This document shows, in pieces, positions 7,041 to 13,042 of a stretch of 19,694 bases of DNA. The notes beneath the pieces were generated by a model that saw only the letters and a program-made list of their open reading frames with translations, did not search any database and was not told where the DNA came from. The position numbers and the translations under genes are program-made. Each line of letters opens with the position of its first letter. The stretch's first letter is position 1. This DNA is from Candidatus Hodarchaeaceae archaeon (GTDB taxonomy: Archaea > Hadarchaeota > Hadarchaeia > Hadarchaeales > Hadarchaeaceae). The DNA lies in the NCBI GenBank assembly GCA_030018135.1, contig JASEGJ010000021.1, positions 1 through 19,694 on the forward strand. Reading direction: 5' to 3'.

Positions 7041-7048
7041 TATTAAAA
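7041..7048 (+). promoter_or_regulatory. TATA-like box of tRNA-Val
   Basis: TATTAAAA is centred about 26-27 nt before the first base of the tRNA at 7071, ideal archaeal spacing. The tRNA therefore seems to have its own promoter rather than being read only from tRNA-Ala. Confidence 0.5.
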
Positions 7049-7070
7049 CGTTGAATTATCATTATTTGTT

Positions 7071-7172
7071 GGGCCCGTGGTCTAGTGGTTATGAGGGAAC
7101 AGGTTCAACCTCTCCCTAACAAACGTCACCTTGACAAGGTGAAGATCCTGGGTTCGAATCCCAGCGGGCCCA
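7071..7172 (+). tRNA. tRNA-Val (GAC) with a D-arm intron
   Basis: The acceptor stem GGGCCCG (7071-7077) pairs with CGGGCCC (7165-7171). The anticodon arm is TCACC-TTGACAA-GGTGA (7126-7142) with anticodon GAC at 7133-7135. The variable loop is AGATC, the T arm is CTGGG-TTCGAAT-CCCAG, and the discriminator is A at 7172. No CCA is encoded. The D arm is broken: GTC at 7080-7082 can only meet its partner GAC if a 29-nt insertion is removed. With it removed, the sequence is a standard 73-nt tRNA-Val. The insertion has the hallmarks of an archaeal splicing substrate (separate entry). A run of five T follows shortly after the gene. Confidence 0.93.
7094..7122 (+). other. Predicted 29-nt non-canonical intron in the D arm of tRNA-Val
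   Basis: A bulge-helix-bulge motif can be drawn directly. GTTA (7088-7091) pairs with TAAC (7117-7120) as the four-pair central helix. It is flanked by the three-base bulges TGA (7092-7094) and AAA (7121-7123), and GGGA (7095-7098) pairs with TCCC (7113-7116) as the inner helix around a small AGG/CCT hairpin. Cutting after the second base of each bulge joins TTATG to ACGTCACC, exactly restoring the D stem GTC/GAC. The position is about 23/24 in standard tRNA numbering. The outer helix is weak (about three pairs including wobbles). Confidence 0.8.
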
Positions 7173-7179
7173 CCTCTCC

Positions 7180-7184
7180 TTTTT
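7180..7184 (+). terminator. T-run terminator after tRNA-Val
   Basis: Five consecutive T lie 8 nt beyond the tRNA 3' end, consistent with U-rich intrinsic termination of archaeal RNA polymerase. There is no hairpin. Confidence 0.35.
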
Positions 7185-7254
7185 AGGGTTGCCTCGCTTG
7201 AGAAAAACAACCGTGGCGGTTAACAATTCTAGGCCATTGGAAAGCGGGAAATAG

Positions 7255-7262
7255 CTTAAACT
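7255..7262 (+). promoter_or_regulatory. TATA-like box of dtdA
   Basis: CTTAAACT is centred about 33 nt before the dtdA ATG, predicting a start near 7285 and a leader of only about seven bases. A GAGGG about 8 nt before the ATG would lie at or upstream of that start, so the two signals compete. Confidence 0.35.
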
Positions 7263-7291
7263 ACATAGTCAGCTCATCCGAGGGCAATAAA

Positions 7292-8083
7292 ATGAAGTTG
7301 ATATTTGCATCTGCTAAGGATCCTGCCGCCCAAACCATCGTAACCCAGTTACTCGGGCTTTACAGTTTTGAGAGGGTTCAAAGCCGACCGGAGGCATATG
7401 CCTACGGAGATGTGTTGCTTATGACCACTATGGACGACGCAACCCAAATCGCCACGTTACCATTAGCTGCAGACGAAGTTATCATCGCCTCCAGGCACGC
7501 TAGCGAGTCCGGCAAACCAACGCTCACTGTTCATGCCCCCGGAGATGTGGCTGGTAGGAAACTCGCCATAACATCCCCGGCGACCATAAAAGCGGCCCTT
7601 AAGGCGCTTTCCGTGACCAGCGATGAACTTAGCTTACCCTATGGGGTCTCGCTAGAGGCAACCCACCATGGCCCAGTCCAACTCGAGGTACCAGTTACAT
7701 TTGTGGAGATCGGCAGTTCACTAGCGCAATGGCGCGACGAGGCAGCGGCCGAAGCTGTAGCTCGTGCGATAATGTCGGCGGCAACTTCTAGGGCTAAGGG
7801 ACGGCAAGCCGTCGGATTTGGGGGTCCACACTACGCACCAAGACATAGCGAGGTCGTCCTGCGAACGGATGTTTGCATAGGTCACATCTTACCAAAATAT
7901 GTAAACATGGACGAGGAACTCGTCGAGCAGGCAATCGCGAGGACGTACGGCGGTGTAGAGCTGTTAGCGCTGGATTGGAAGGGTCTGAGCAGCGAGCAGA
8001 GGCAGCTATTGCAACGCGTCGCTGCTAAATTTGGCCTACAAGCCATCCGCGAGGGCGAACTTTTGGCCACACAAAACGTTTAA
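7292..8083 (+). CDS. dtdA: D-aminoacyl-tRNA deacylase (DtdA/DTD2 type)
   Basis: This 263-aa enzyme removes D-amino acids mischarged on tRNA, a translation quality-control step. Archaea and plants use this DTD2/GEK1-type enzyme in place of bacterial DTD. Characteristic segments are EATHHGP near 122-128, TFVEIGSS near 136-143, GFGGPHYAPR near 175-184 and GHILPKY near 197-203, which hold the conserved histidines of the zinc-dependent active site. Length is normal. The start is ATG 7292, which begins the first beta strand. The gene lies between the tRNA pair and ftsZ, has its own promoter-like element, and ends where the ftsZ promoter element begins. Confidence 0.95.
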   Translation: MKLIFASAKDPAAQTIVTQLLGLYSFERVQSRPEAYAYGDVLLMTTMDDATQIATLPLAADEVIIASRHASESGKPTLTVHAPGDVAGRKLAITSPATIKAALKALSVTSDELSLPYGVSLEATHHGPVQLEVPVTFVEIGSSLAQWRDEAAAEAVARAIMSAATSRAKGRQAVGFGGPHYAPRHSEVVLRTDVCIGHILPKYVNMDEELVEQAIARTYGGVELLALDWKGLSSEQRQLLQRVAAKFGLQAIREGELLATQNV

Positions 8084-8087
8084 ATTG
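8078..8087 (+). promoter_or_regulatory. TATA-like box of the ftsZ cluster
   Basis: GTTTAAATTG overlaps the dtdA stop codon. A start about 27 nt from its centre (near 8109) would give ftsZ a leader of about 23 nt carrying the strong ribosome site TTGGAGGAG (8118-8126). A second AT element (ATAATTAAAA, 8091-8100) is a weaker alternative because its start would cut into that ribosome site. Confidence 0.4.
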
Positions 8088-8131
8088 ACCATAATTAAAA
8101 TGACACAGCAGATGTATTTGGAGGAGCATAC

Positions 8132-9271
8132 GTGGAAAAAACCGAATTGGGCGCGTTTAAGCCGGAAACTGGGTTTGAACCAGTAAAACCCGGTATTTCA
8201 GCACCGGCGAAGCTCGGTGTTTTACCGGTGGCAAAATCCATGGATGAGGAACTCGAGCAGGTATTGCAGCGCGCACGCGCCAAAATTGTTGTAGTAGGCT
8301 GTGGCGGGGCGGGTTGCAACACCATTTCGCGAATGACGGAGGTCGGTATTCAGGGCGCGGAAACTATTGCGATAAATACCGACGCGCAGGACCTGCTCTA
8401 TACCACCTCTGATCGAAAAATCCTGATCGGTCGCGAAATAACGGGGGGTCTTGGCGCAGGTAACGATCCGGAAAAAGGCGGAGCAGCCGCACAAGAGGAC
8501 GAGGCCACGATAAAAGATTACCTCTATCCCGCAGATATGGTCTTTGTTACATGCGGCCTGGGCGGCGGAACTGGCACGGGCGCATCGCCGGTCGTGGCCG
8601 AGGTGGCAAAAAAAATTGGCTCGTTGACGGTTGGGGTTGTAACGCTGCCCTTCACCGTAGAGGGAAAACGCCGGAGGCAGAATGCCGAACAGGGTTTGAT
8701 GCGCTTGCGCGAGATCGCGGATACCGTGATAGTGATACCCAACGACAAGCTACTCGAAATTGCGCCAGATTTGCCCATAGCTGCGGCATTCAAGGTCGCC
8801 GACCAATTGCTGATGGATGCGATCAAGGGGATAACCGAGATGGTAACTAAGCCAGGATTGATAAACTTGGACTTCGCCGACGTTCGCACCGTGCTCCAGA
8901 ACGGCGGGGTGGCGATGATAGGCATAGGCGAATCGGATACCGGCAACCGTGCGGCGGAGGCTGTCGATGAAGCATTGAACAGCCCGTTGTTAGATGTCGA
9001 CATCACCGGTGCTAAGGGGGCGTTGGTGAACGTCGTTGGTAGCCCGGACATGACGCTTGAAGAAGCTAAAAGGATCGTCGGGCGGGTATCGGAAGCGCTT
9101 GATCCAGAAGCTCAGGTCATCTGGGGCGCACAAATTTCAGAAGACCTCAAAAACGCCGTGCGGGTGATGGTGATCCTTTCAGGCGTTCATTCGCCGTACG
9201 TGCTCGGCCCCGGGGAGCGACCGAAGAGAGGCCCAAGCGCCATCGATCTAGAACTGGAGTTCTTGAAGTAA
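8132..9271 (+). CDS. ftsZ: Cell division GTPase FtsZ (FtsZ1-like)
   Basis: The 379-aa product is the tubulin-like GTPase that polymerises into the division ring. The GTP-binding fold shows GCGGAGCN near residues 56-63, the tubulin signature GGGTGTG at 144-150, the ribose-contacting [10 protein letters not shown] near 177-186, and the T7 catalytic loop NLDFAD at 245-250. A roughly 35-residue N-terminal extension precedes [19 protein letters not shown], an arrangement typical of archaeal FtsZ1. A short C-terminal tail ends LELEFLK, a possible SepF-binding site by analogy. GTG 8132 is chosen because GGAGGAG lies six bases upstream. The stop codon abuts the secE start. FtsZ1 followed by secE and spt5 is a known euryarchaeal arrangement. 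SepF is also encoded in the window. Confidence 0.97.
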   Translation: MEKTELGAFKPETGFEPVKPGISAPAKLGVLPVAKSMDEELEQVLQRARAKIVVVGCGGAGCNTISRMTEVGIQGAETIAINTDAQDLLYTTSDRKILIGREITGGLGAGNDPEKGGAAAQEDEATIKDYLYPADMVFVTCGLGGGTGTGASPVVAEVAKKIGSLTVGVVTLPFTVEGKRRRQNAEQGLMRLREIADTVIVIPNDKLLEIAPDLPIAAAFKVADQLLMDAIKGITEMVTKPGLINLDFADVRTVLQNGGVAMIGIGESDTGNRAAEAVDEALNSPLLDVDITGAKGALVNVVGSPDMTLEEAKRIVGRVSEALDPEAQVIWGAQISEDLKNAVRVMVILSGVHSPYVLGPGERPKRGPSAIDLELEFLK

Positions 9272-9451
9272 ATGTTGCGGAAGTTTCTATACGAATGCAA
9301 GCGTGTGTTACGCGTCGCTCGCAAGCCGGGTAAAACGGAGTATATGGATGTCACCAAGGTGACCGGGCTTGGCATCATATTAATAGGTTTTATCGGCTTC
9401 GTGATAATGATGATCAGTTATCTAATCGGTGGGATGTCGGGCGCCGCTTGA
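9272..9451 (+). CDS. secE: Preprotein translocase subunit SecE (Sec61 gamma)
   Basis: This 59-aa ORF starts with the ATG immediately after the ftsZ stop. It begins MLRKFLYECKRVLRVARKPG, the conserved amphipathic helix and basic loop of SecE/Sec61-gamma. The motif KTEYMDVTKVTGLG leads into one transmembrane helix, about residues 34-56 (IILIGFIGFVIMMISYLI). Archaeal SecE is normally 55-65 residues with a single membrane span, so it is complete. It clamps SecY in the plasma membrane translocon. Coupling to ftsZ by adjoining stop and start codons is clear. Its small size makes it easy to miss. The frame of spt5 is open through its 3' end, but the true spt5 start lies beyond it. Confidence 0.93.
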   Translation: MLRKFLYECKRVLRVARKPGKTEYMDVTKVTGLGIILIGFIGFVIMMISYLIGGMSGAA

Positions 9452-9464
9452 CAGGGGTGTAATT

Positions 9465-9941
9465 TTGGAGGGGACACAAGAAACCAGAAAACCAGCGGTT
9501 TTTGCCGTTAGGACGACAATCGGCCAAGAGAAAGCCGCGGCTGATATGATCGCTACCCGTGCTCGGAACTTCAACCTACCAGTTAAGGCGGTGCTCGCGC
9601 CCGAGGGGATAAGGGGGTACGTATTCGTTGAAGCTCTCGAGGAGACCGCGGTTGAGCAGGCACGCGCCGGCATCAAGCATGCAAAGGGTGTGGTAGAGGG
9701 CGAGATACCGTTCAACGAGATCGAGCACTTTCTGACCCCCAAGCCAGTTGTCGTCGGAATGGAAGTGGGTGACATCGTTGAGCTAATCTCCGGCCCATTT
9801 AGAGGTGAGAGGGCTAGGATTATACGGGTGGATGAGCTAAAAGAAGAAATCACCGTTGAACTCTTCGAGGCCACCGTACCAATTCCGGTGACCGTCCGGG
9901 GGGACTTCGTAAAGGTGATAGAGAAGACGAAGAGGGGGTGA
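9465..9941 (+). CDS. spt5: Transcription elongation factor Spt5 (NusG family)
   Basis: This 158-aa factor binds the RNA polymerase clamp and increases processivity. The NGN domain spans about residues 8-95 (AVRTTIGQEKAAADMIA, GYVFVEA, GVVEGEIPF), followed by a KOW domain from about 100 (VVGMEVGDIVELISGPFRGERARIIRVDE). The open frame continues upstream into secE to a GTG at 9429. I prefer TTG 9465 because AGGGGTG sits just upstream and because homologues begin shortly before the first NGN strand. It partners Spt4, which is not in this window. secE-spt5 is a near-universal pair, and the OB-fold gene follows after 4 nt. Confidence 0.95.
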   Translation: MEGTQETRKPAVFAVRTTIGQEKAAADMIATRARNFNLPVKAVLAPEGIRGYVFVEALEETAVEQARAGIKHAKGVVEGEIPFNEIEHFLTPKPVVVGMEVGDIVELISGPFRGERARIIRVDELKEEITVELFEATVPIPVTVRGDFVKVIEKTKRG

Positions 9942-9945
9942 CGAG

Positions 9946-10236
9946 ATGAAGGCGAGCGATGTAAAGCCAGCCATGCGCAACATCGATTTGGACTTGAAGA
10001 TAGTTGAAATAGAGGAACCACGTTCATACATCGGTCGCTCCGGGCGCGAAGGCAGGGTGACGACAGCAGTCGGCGAAGATGACTCGGGGCGGATAAAGAT
10101 ATCGCTTTGGGACAACGACATCGATAAGGTCAAGGTCGGTAGCTTGGTCCGCATCCGCAATGGCTATTCACGGCTCTTCAGGGACGAGGTTTACGTCAGC
10201 GCCGGCATGTATGGCAGGCTAGAGGTCACCGAGTAA
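9946..10236 (+). CDS. Single OB-fold nucleic-acid-binding protein (SSB/RPA-like)
   Basis: The 96-aa protein is one OB fold of the archaeal SSB/RPA type. VKPAMRNIDLDLKIVEIEEPR forms the first strands, ISLWDNDIDKVKVGSLVRIRNGY carries the conserved tryptophan and the typical D-ID-VKVG turn, and YVSAGMYGRLE closes the barrel. Such proteins bind single-stranded DNA. RNA binding is also possible. There is no C-terminal acidic tail or second fold, so it is shorter than Sulfolobus SSB. The start is ATG 9946, preceded by GGGGGTGACGAG, and only 4 nt separate it from spt5, which indicates cotranscription. Its place between spt5 and rpl11 is unusual as far as I know. The specific substrate is uncertain. 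Confidence 0.85.
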   Translation: MKASDVKPAMRNIDLDLKIVEIEEPRSYIGRSGREGRVTTAVGEDDSGRIKISLWDNDIDKVKVGSLVRIRNGYSRLFRDEVYVSAGMYGRLEVTE

Positions 10237-10255
10237 TCAATCGTTGCCTAGATTT

Positions 10256-10315
10256 GAGCTAGCTGGCACCACAACTTTTTATGTCTGCCCATCTTATCAT
10301 TCGAAAGAGCTAGCT
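10256..10315. repeat. Duplicated GAGCTAGCT palindrome around the rpl11 promoter
   Basis: The nonamer GAGCTAGCT, which contains the palindrome AGCTAGCT, occurs at 10256-10264 and exactly again at 10307-10315, 51 nt apart. The copies bracket the TATA-like element at 10275-10283, one near -49 and one just after the predicted start. This geometry would suit an operator pair or a leader-RNA element. No regulator is known to me. A third copy lies in the rpl10 coding region and may be chance. Confidence 0.4.
10275..10283 (+). promoter_or_regulatory. TATA-like box of the rpl11-rpl1-rpl10-rpl12 operon
   Basis: CTTTTTATG lies in the 113-nt gap after the OB-fold gene and predicts a transcript start near 10305, leaving a leader of about 45 nt before rpl11. 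The gap separates the ftsZ-secE-spt5-OB unit from the ribosomal protein unit. Supported by composition and spacing only. Confidence 0.4.
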
Positions 10316-10349
10316 ATCAAGCCACGACTTTGGGTTTGCGGCGATCGCT

Positions 10350-10826
10350 ATGAAGGCTACAATTAAGACATTGGTTGATGGGGGCAAGGCAACGCCGGGG
10401 CCACCCGTTGGACCAGCTTTGGGGCCGCTCGGCGTCAACGTCGGTCAGGTAGTCGCTAAGATAAATGAAAAGACCGCAGCATTCGAGGGTATGAAGGTAC
10501 CCGTTAAGATAATTGTCGACAAAAAGACTAAACAGTTTGATATCGAGGTCGGCTCTCCACCAGCTGCAGTGCTGATCCAAAAGGAGCTTGGCCTTGAAAA
10601 AGGGGCGAAAACGGCCGGTAAGGAACTCGTTGGGAACCTTACGCTGGCCCAAGCGGTTAAGCTTGCCAAGCTAAAGTTAAGCGTCACTTTAGCTAAGGAT
10701 TTAAAGAAAGCGGTTAGCGAGATTCTTGGCACATGCTTGAGCATGGGTATAATTGTCGATGGCAAGGATCCGCGCGAGGTTCAACGCGAAATAAACGAAG
10801 GCAAACGTGACGAGGAATTAAGGTGA
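10350..10826 (+). CDS. rpl11: Large-subunit ribosomal protein L11 (uL11)
   Basis: The 158-aa protein builds the base of the ribosomal stalk in the GTPase-associated centre. The N-terminal domain holds the glycine/proline-rich [23 protein letters not shown] (read in two parts, residues 11-33). The C-terminal rRNA-binding domain shows [17 protein letters not shown] and [18 protein letters not shown]. The tail ([13 protein letters not shown]) is normal for archaea. The start is ATG 10350; a weak GGCGATCGC precedes it. The gene heads the rpl11-rpl1-rpl10-rpl12 operon and ends 4 nt before rpl1. Confidence 0.97.
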   Translation: MKATIKTLVDGGKATPGPPVGPALGPLGVNVGQVVAKINEKTAAFEGMKVPVKIIVDKKTKQFDIEVGSPPAAVLIQKELGLEKGAKTAGKELVGNLTLAQAVKLAKLKLSVTLAKDLKKAVSEILGTCLSMGIIVDGKDPREVQREINEGKRDEELR

Positions 10827-10830
10827 TTGA

Positions 10831-11481
10831 ATGCCGGTTTCGCGCGAAAAATTGCTCGATGCAATCAAGCGAATGAGGGAGACCAGCGAAAGGCGAAACT
10901 TCACGCAAAGTGTTGACCTAACGTTAAATCTCAAAGATATCGACCTCAAGAAACCGGAGAACCGCATTAATGAGGAAGCCTTGCTCCCACACGGGGTAGG
11001 CAAACCCCGAAAGGTGGCGATATTCGCGGAGGGTGAGCTGGCTAGAAAGGCACGTGAGTCCGGCGCAGATCTGCTGCTTGCGCGTGAGGATATCGATCCC
11101 CTCCAGAAGGATAGAAAACGGGCAAAACAAATCGTTGATGGATATGACTTCTTCCTAGCACAAGCAGACTTGATGCCGTTGATAGGCAAGCAGCTCGGCC
11201 CAGTACTGGGTCCGCGTGGAAAAATGCCAAAACCAATTCCGCCCACTGCTGACCCAAAGCCGCTTATCGAACGCTGCCGAAGGATGGTGCGCATACGAAC
11301 GCGGGAACAGCCAGCATTGCATGTGCCGATAGGTTTGGAAAGCATGACCGACGAACAACTTGCTGAAAATGCTCAGGCGGTGCTAGAAGTTATCGAGCAC
11401 AGGCTGGAGAGGGGCCTTAATCAAATAGGCTCGCTGCATATCAAAACGACGATGGGCAAGCCCACGAAAATCGAGGCGTGA
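10831..11481 (+). CDS. rpl1: Large-subunit ribosomal protein L1 (uL1)
   Basis: The 216-aa protein forms the L1 stalk, which moves deacylated tRNA out of the E site. Recognisable parts are the N-terminal FTQSVDLTLNLKDIDLKKPENR, the domain II region with IFAEGELARKARESGADLL and FFLAQADLMPLIGKQLGPVLGPRGKMPKP (residues 110-138 region), and the C-terminal HIKTTMGKPTKIEA. The start ATG 10831 is coupled to the rpl11 end by AGGTGATTGA. In Methanococcus, L1 represses its own operon by binding a site early in the L1 reading frame. I could not confirm such a site here. Confidence 0.97.
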   Translation: MPVSREKLLDAIKRMRETSERRNFTQSVDLTLNLKDIDLKKPENRINEEALLPHGVGKPRKVAIFAEGELARKARESGADLLLAREDIDPLQKDRKRAKQIVDGYDFFLAQADLMPLIGKQLGPVLGPRGKMPKPIPPTADPKPLIERCRRMVRIRTREQPALHVPIGLESMTDEQLAENAQAVLEVIEHRLERGLNQIGSLHIKTTMGKPTKIEA

Positions 11482-11483
11482 TT

Positions 11484-12503
11484 ATGGCGATAAGCGCGAG
11501 GGCCGAGGTCGCATCTTGGAAGCGTGAGGTCTTAAGTGAACTCGTGGAAATATTTAATCGTTACCCAGTAGTTGGCGTTCTGAGCATTTCAGACCTTCCC
11601 GCGGCACAATTTCAGCAGGTGAGGCGCCAGCTTCGAGGACAGGCTGAAGTGATTGTTTCCAAAAATACCTTGTTAAGGCTCGCCGTCGAAAAAGCCGCTG
11701 AACAGAGGGACCCAAAGCTCCGCGAGCTAGCTAATTACATCCAAGGTCCGTCCGCACTAATATTTACGAGGATGAACCCCTTCAAGCTAAGCAAAATCCT
11801 CCAAGCAAGTAAGATGAGCGCACCTGCAAAGCCCGGTATAAGATCGCCTAAAGAGGTAACAATCCCTGCGGGGGAAACGGATTTCGCCCCGGGTCCAATC
11901 GTCGGCGAACTCCAGCGCGTTGGCATCAAAGCCAGAATCCAAGCCGGCAAGGTTGTCATACTCGAAGATTGCTGCATCCTAAAAGAAGGCGAGATCATAA
12001 CAAAGGAAGTCGCCGACGCCCTAGCACGCTTCGGCATCCAACCGCTTGAACTCGGTCTAAAACTGTGTGCCGCCTACGAGGCGGGAATGATTTTTTCCAG
12101 CGAGGTATTAACAATCGATGAAAAACAGGTGATAGGACAACTCCAAGCGGCTTGCGTGGGTGCTGTAAACCTAGCTGTCAACATAAACTACCCAACAAGC
12201 ATCACGATAGGCATCATCGTTGCCAAGGCTAGTGCCGCCGCGCACAATTTGGCGTTGAACTTTTGTTTACCCGTCGCGGATGTTATGCCAACACTTTTGG
12301 CGCGGGCCAATGTGGAGATGCTTAGCTTGGCCGCTGCTTTATTTAGAAGGGACGAAAATGCACTTGATGAGAAATTGAAGGGAATGCTCGCTACCGCGCC
12401 ACCGGCGGAAACTAGATCAGAGGAGAAGAAAGGGGAAAAGACAAAAGAAGAGGAAAAGCTAAAAGGAGAAGAGATGGCGGGCTTAAGTGCATTGTTTGGC
12501 TGA
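11484..12503 (+). CDS. rpl10: Large-subunit ribosomal protein L10 (uL10, P0)
   Basis: This 339-aa stalk protein has the rRNA-binding domain (EILVEIFNRYPVVGVLSISD-like start, VIVSKNTLLRLAVEKA), the archaeal/eukaryal P0 insertion domain around residues 110-190, the helical spine that loads L12 dimers (about 230-310), and a charged Glu/Lys tail ending AGLSALFG. The same last residues end L12, and in archaea this motif docks the translational GTPases. ATG 11484 is preferred; the GTG at 11478 overlaps the rpl1 stop and the ribosome site GGCGTGATT. The Lys/Glu-rich linker is low-complexity but typical of the family. Confidence 0.96.
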   Translation: MAISARAEVASWKREVLSELVEIFNRYPVVGVLSISDLPAAQFQQVRRQLRGQAEVIVSKNTLLRLAVEKAAEQRDPKLRELANYIQGPSALIFTRMNPFKLSKILQASKMSAPAKPGIRSPKEVTIPAGETDFAPGPIVGELQRVGIKARIQAGKVVILEDCCILKEGEIITKEVADALARFGIQPLELGLKLCAAYEAGMIFSSEVLTIDEKQVIGQLQAACVGAVNLAVNINYPTSITIGIIVAKASAAAHNLALNFCLPVADVMPTLLARANVEMLSLAAALFRRDENALDEKLKGMLATAPPAETRSEEKKGEKTKEEEKLKGEEMAGLSALFG

Positions 12504-12516
12504 CGGAGGTGTATAA

Positions 12517-12813
12517 ATGGAATACGTATATGCTGCGATGGTATTGCATGCAGCCGGTAAAAAAATCGATGAGGGTGGCCTGTCGAAGGTTCTGCAAGCA
12601 GCGGACGTTCAAGTGAATGAAGCAAGGGTGAAAGCCTTCGTAGCAGCGCTTGAGGGAATAAACATCGACGAAGCAATAAAGAGCGCGGCAGTGCCCGCAG
12701 TAGCGGCCCCAGCCGCGGCGCCGACGGCAAAGGCTGAGGAGAAAAAGGAAGAGAAGAAGGTTGAGGAGAAGGAGGAGGAGGCCCTCGCTGGTCTCAGTGC
12801 GCTATTCGGCTAA
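12517..12813 (+). CDS. rpl12: Large-subunit ribosomal protein L12/P1
   Basis: The 98-aa protein is the archaeal P1-type stalk protein. The helical dimerisation domain ([18 protein letters not shown] to [12 protein letters not shown], residues 1-66) is followed by an alanine/proline hinge, a Glu/Lys-rich run and the factor-binding tail AGLSALFG shared with L10. Several dimers bind the L10 spine and recruit elongation factors. A near-perfect ribosome site, GGAGGTG, lies five bases before ATG 12517, stronger than those of its operon neighbours and suited to the higher copy number needed. It is the last gene of the operon. Confidence 0.97.
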   Translation: MEYVYAAMVLHAAGKKIDEGGLSKVLQAADVQVNEARVKAFVAALEGINIDEAIKSAAVPAVAAPAAAPTAKAEEKKEEKKVEEKEEEALAGLSALFG

Positions 12814-12819
12814 ATACTT

Positions 12820-12854
12820 CTATGCCTGCGGTCCAATGCAAAGCATAGTGTTTT
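12820..12854 (+). terminator. Putative terminator of the ribosomal protein operon
   Basis: CTATGC (12820-12825) and GCATAG (12843-12848) are perfectly inverted and are followed at once by TGTTTT. The structure lies just past the rpl12 stop. The T run would be the active part in archaea. The loop of 17 bases is rather long, so the call is tentative. Confidence 0.4.
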
Positions 12855-12936
12855 AAAATGGTGGGTTACCTCGCGGATTCCACGGCTGTCGTGGTTTCCG
12901 TACCGTCGAATGATGCATTGAACGGATCATCAGAAA

Positions 12937-12975
12937 TTTCAAACGAGGTAATAAAATTTGGAGCTTCGTTTGAAA
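12937..12975. repeat. Ten-base perfect inverted repeat upstream of alaS
   Basis: TTTCAAACGA (12937-12946) and TCGTTTGAAA (12966-12975) are exact reverse complements separated by 19 bases, and the inner G-T and G-C pairs can extend the stem. It sits in the 229-nt gap between rpl12 and alaS, upstream of the alaS TATA-like element. It might be a protein-binding site or an RNA hairpin. Otherwise the gap holds only the operon terminator and the alaS promoter. Confidence 0.55.
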
Positions 12976-13002
12976 CTATTTTCACTGATTTTCAGGCGAA
13001 GG

Positions 13003-13010
13003 CTTTTATC
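13003..13010 (+). promoter_or_regulatory. TATA-like box of alaS
   Basis: CTTTTATC is centred about 36 nt before the TTG start of alaS, predicting a transcript start near 13033 and a leader of about ten bases. Judged by composition and spacing only. Confidence 0.4.
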
Positions 13011-13042
13011 CAAAGTGAGGCATTTGCCCTTTAGGGACATGC

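Noticed and set aside
11724-11732. Third copy of GAGCTAGCT inside rpl10
   Set aside because: It encodes Glu-Leu-Ala in the L10 frame, a natural codon run, so it is not evidence for a regulatory site; only the two intergenic copies are reported.
12410-12813. Glu/Lys-rich low-complexity tails in rpl10 and rpl12 ending in identical residues
   Set aside because: This is the normal shared stalk-tail architecture of archaeal L10 and L12, not a repeat expansion or recombination product.
12858-13034. A 58-aa plus-strand ORF between rpl12 and alaS (begins MVGYLADSTAVVV)
   Set aside because: It has no recognisable motif, no ribosome site, and spans the inverted repeat and the alaS TATA-like element. 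It more likely reflects chance in an intergenic region.
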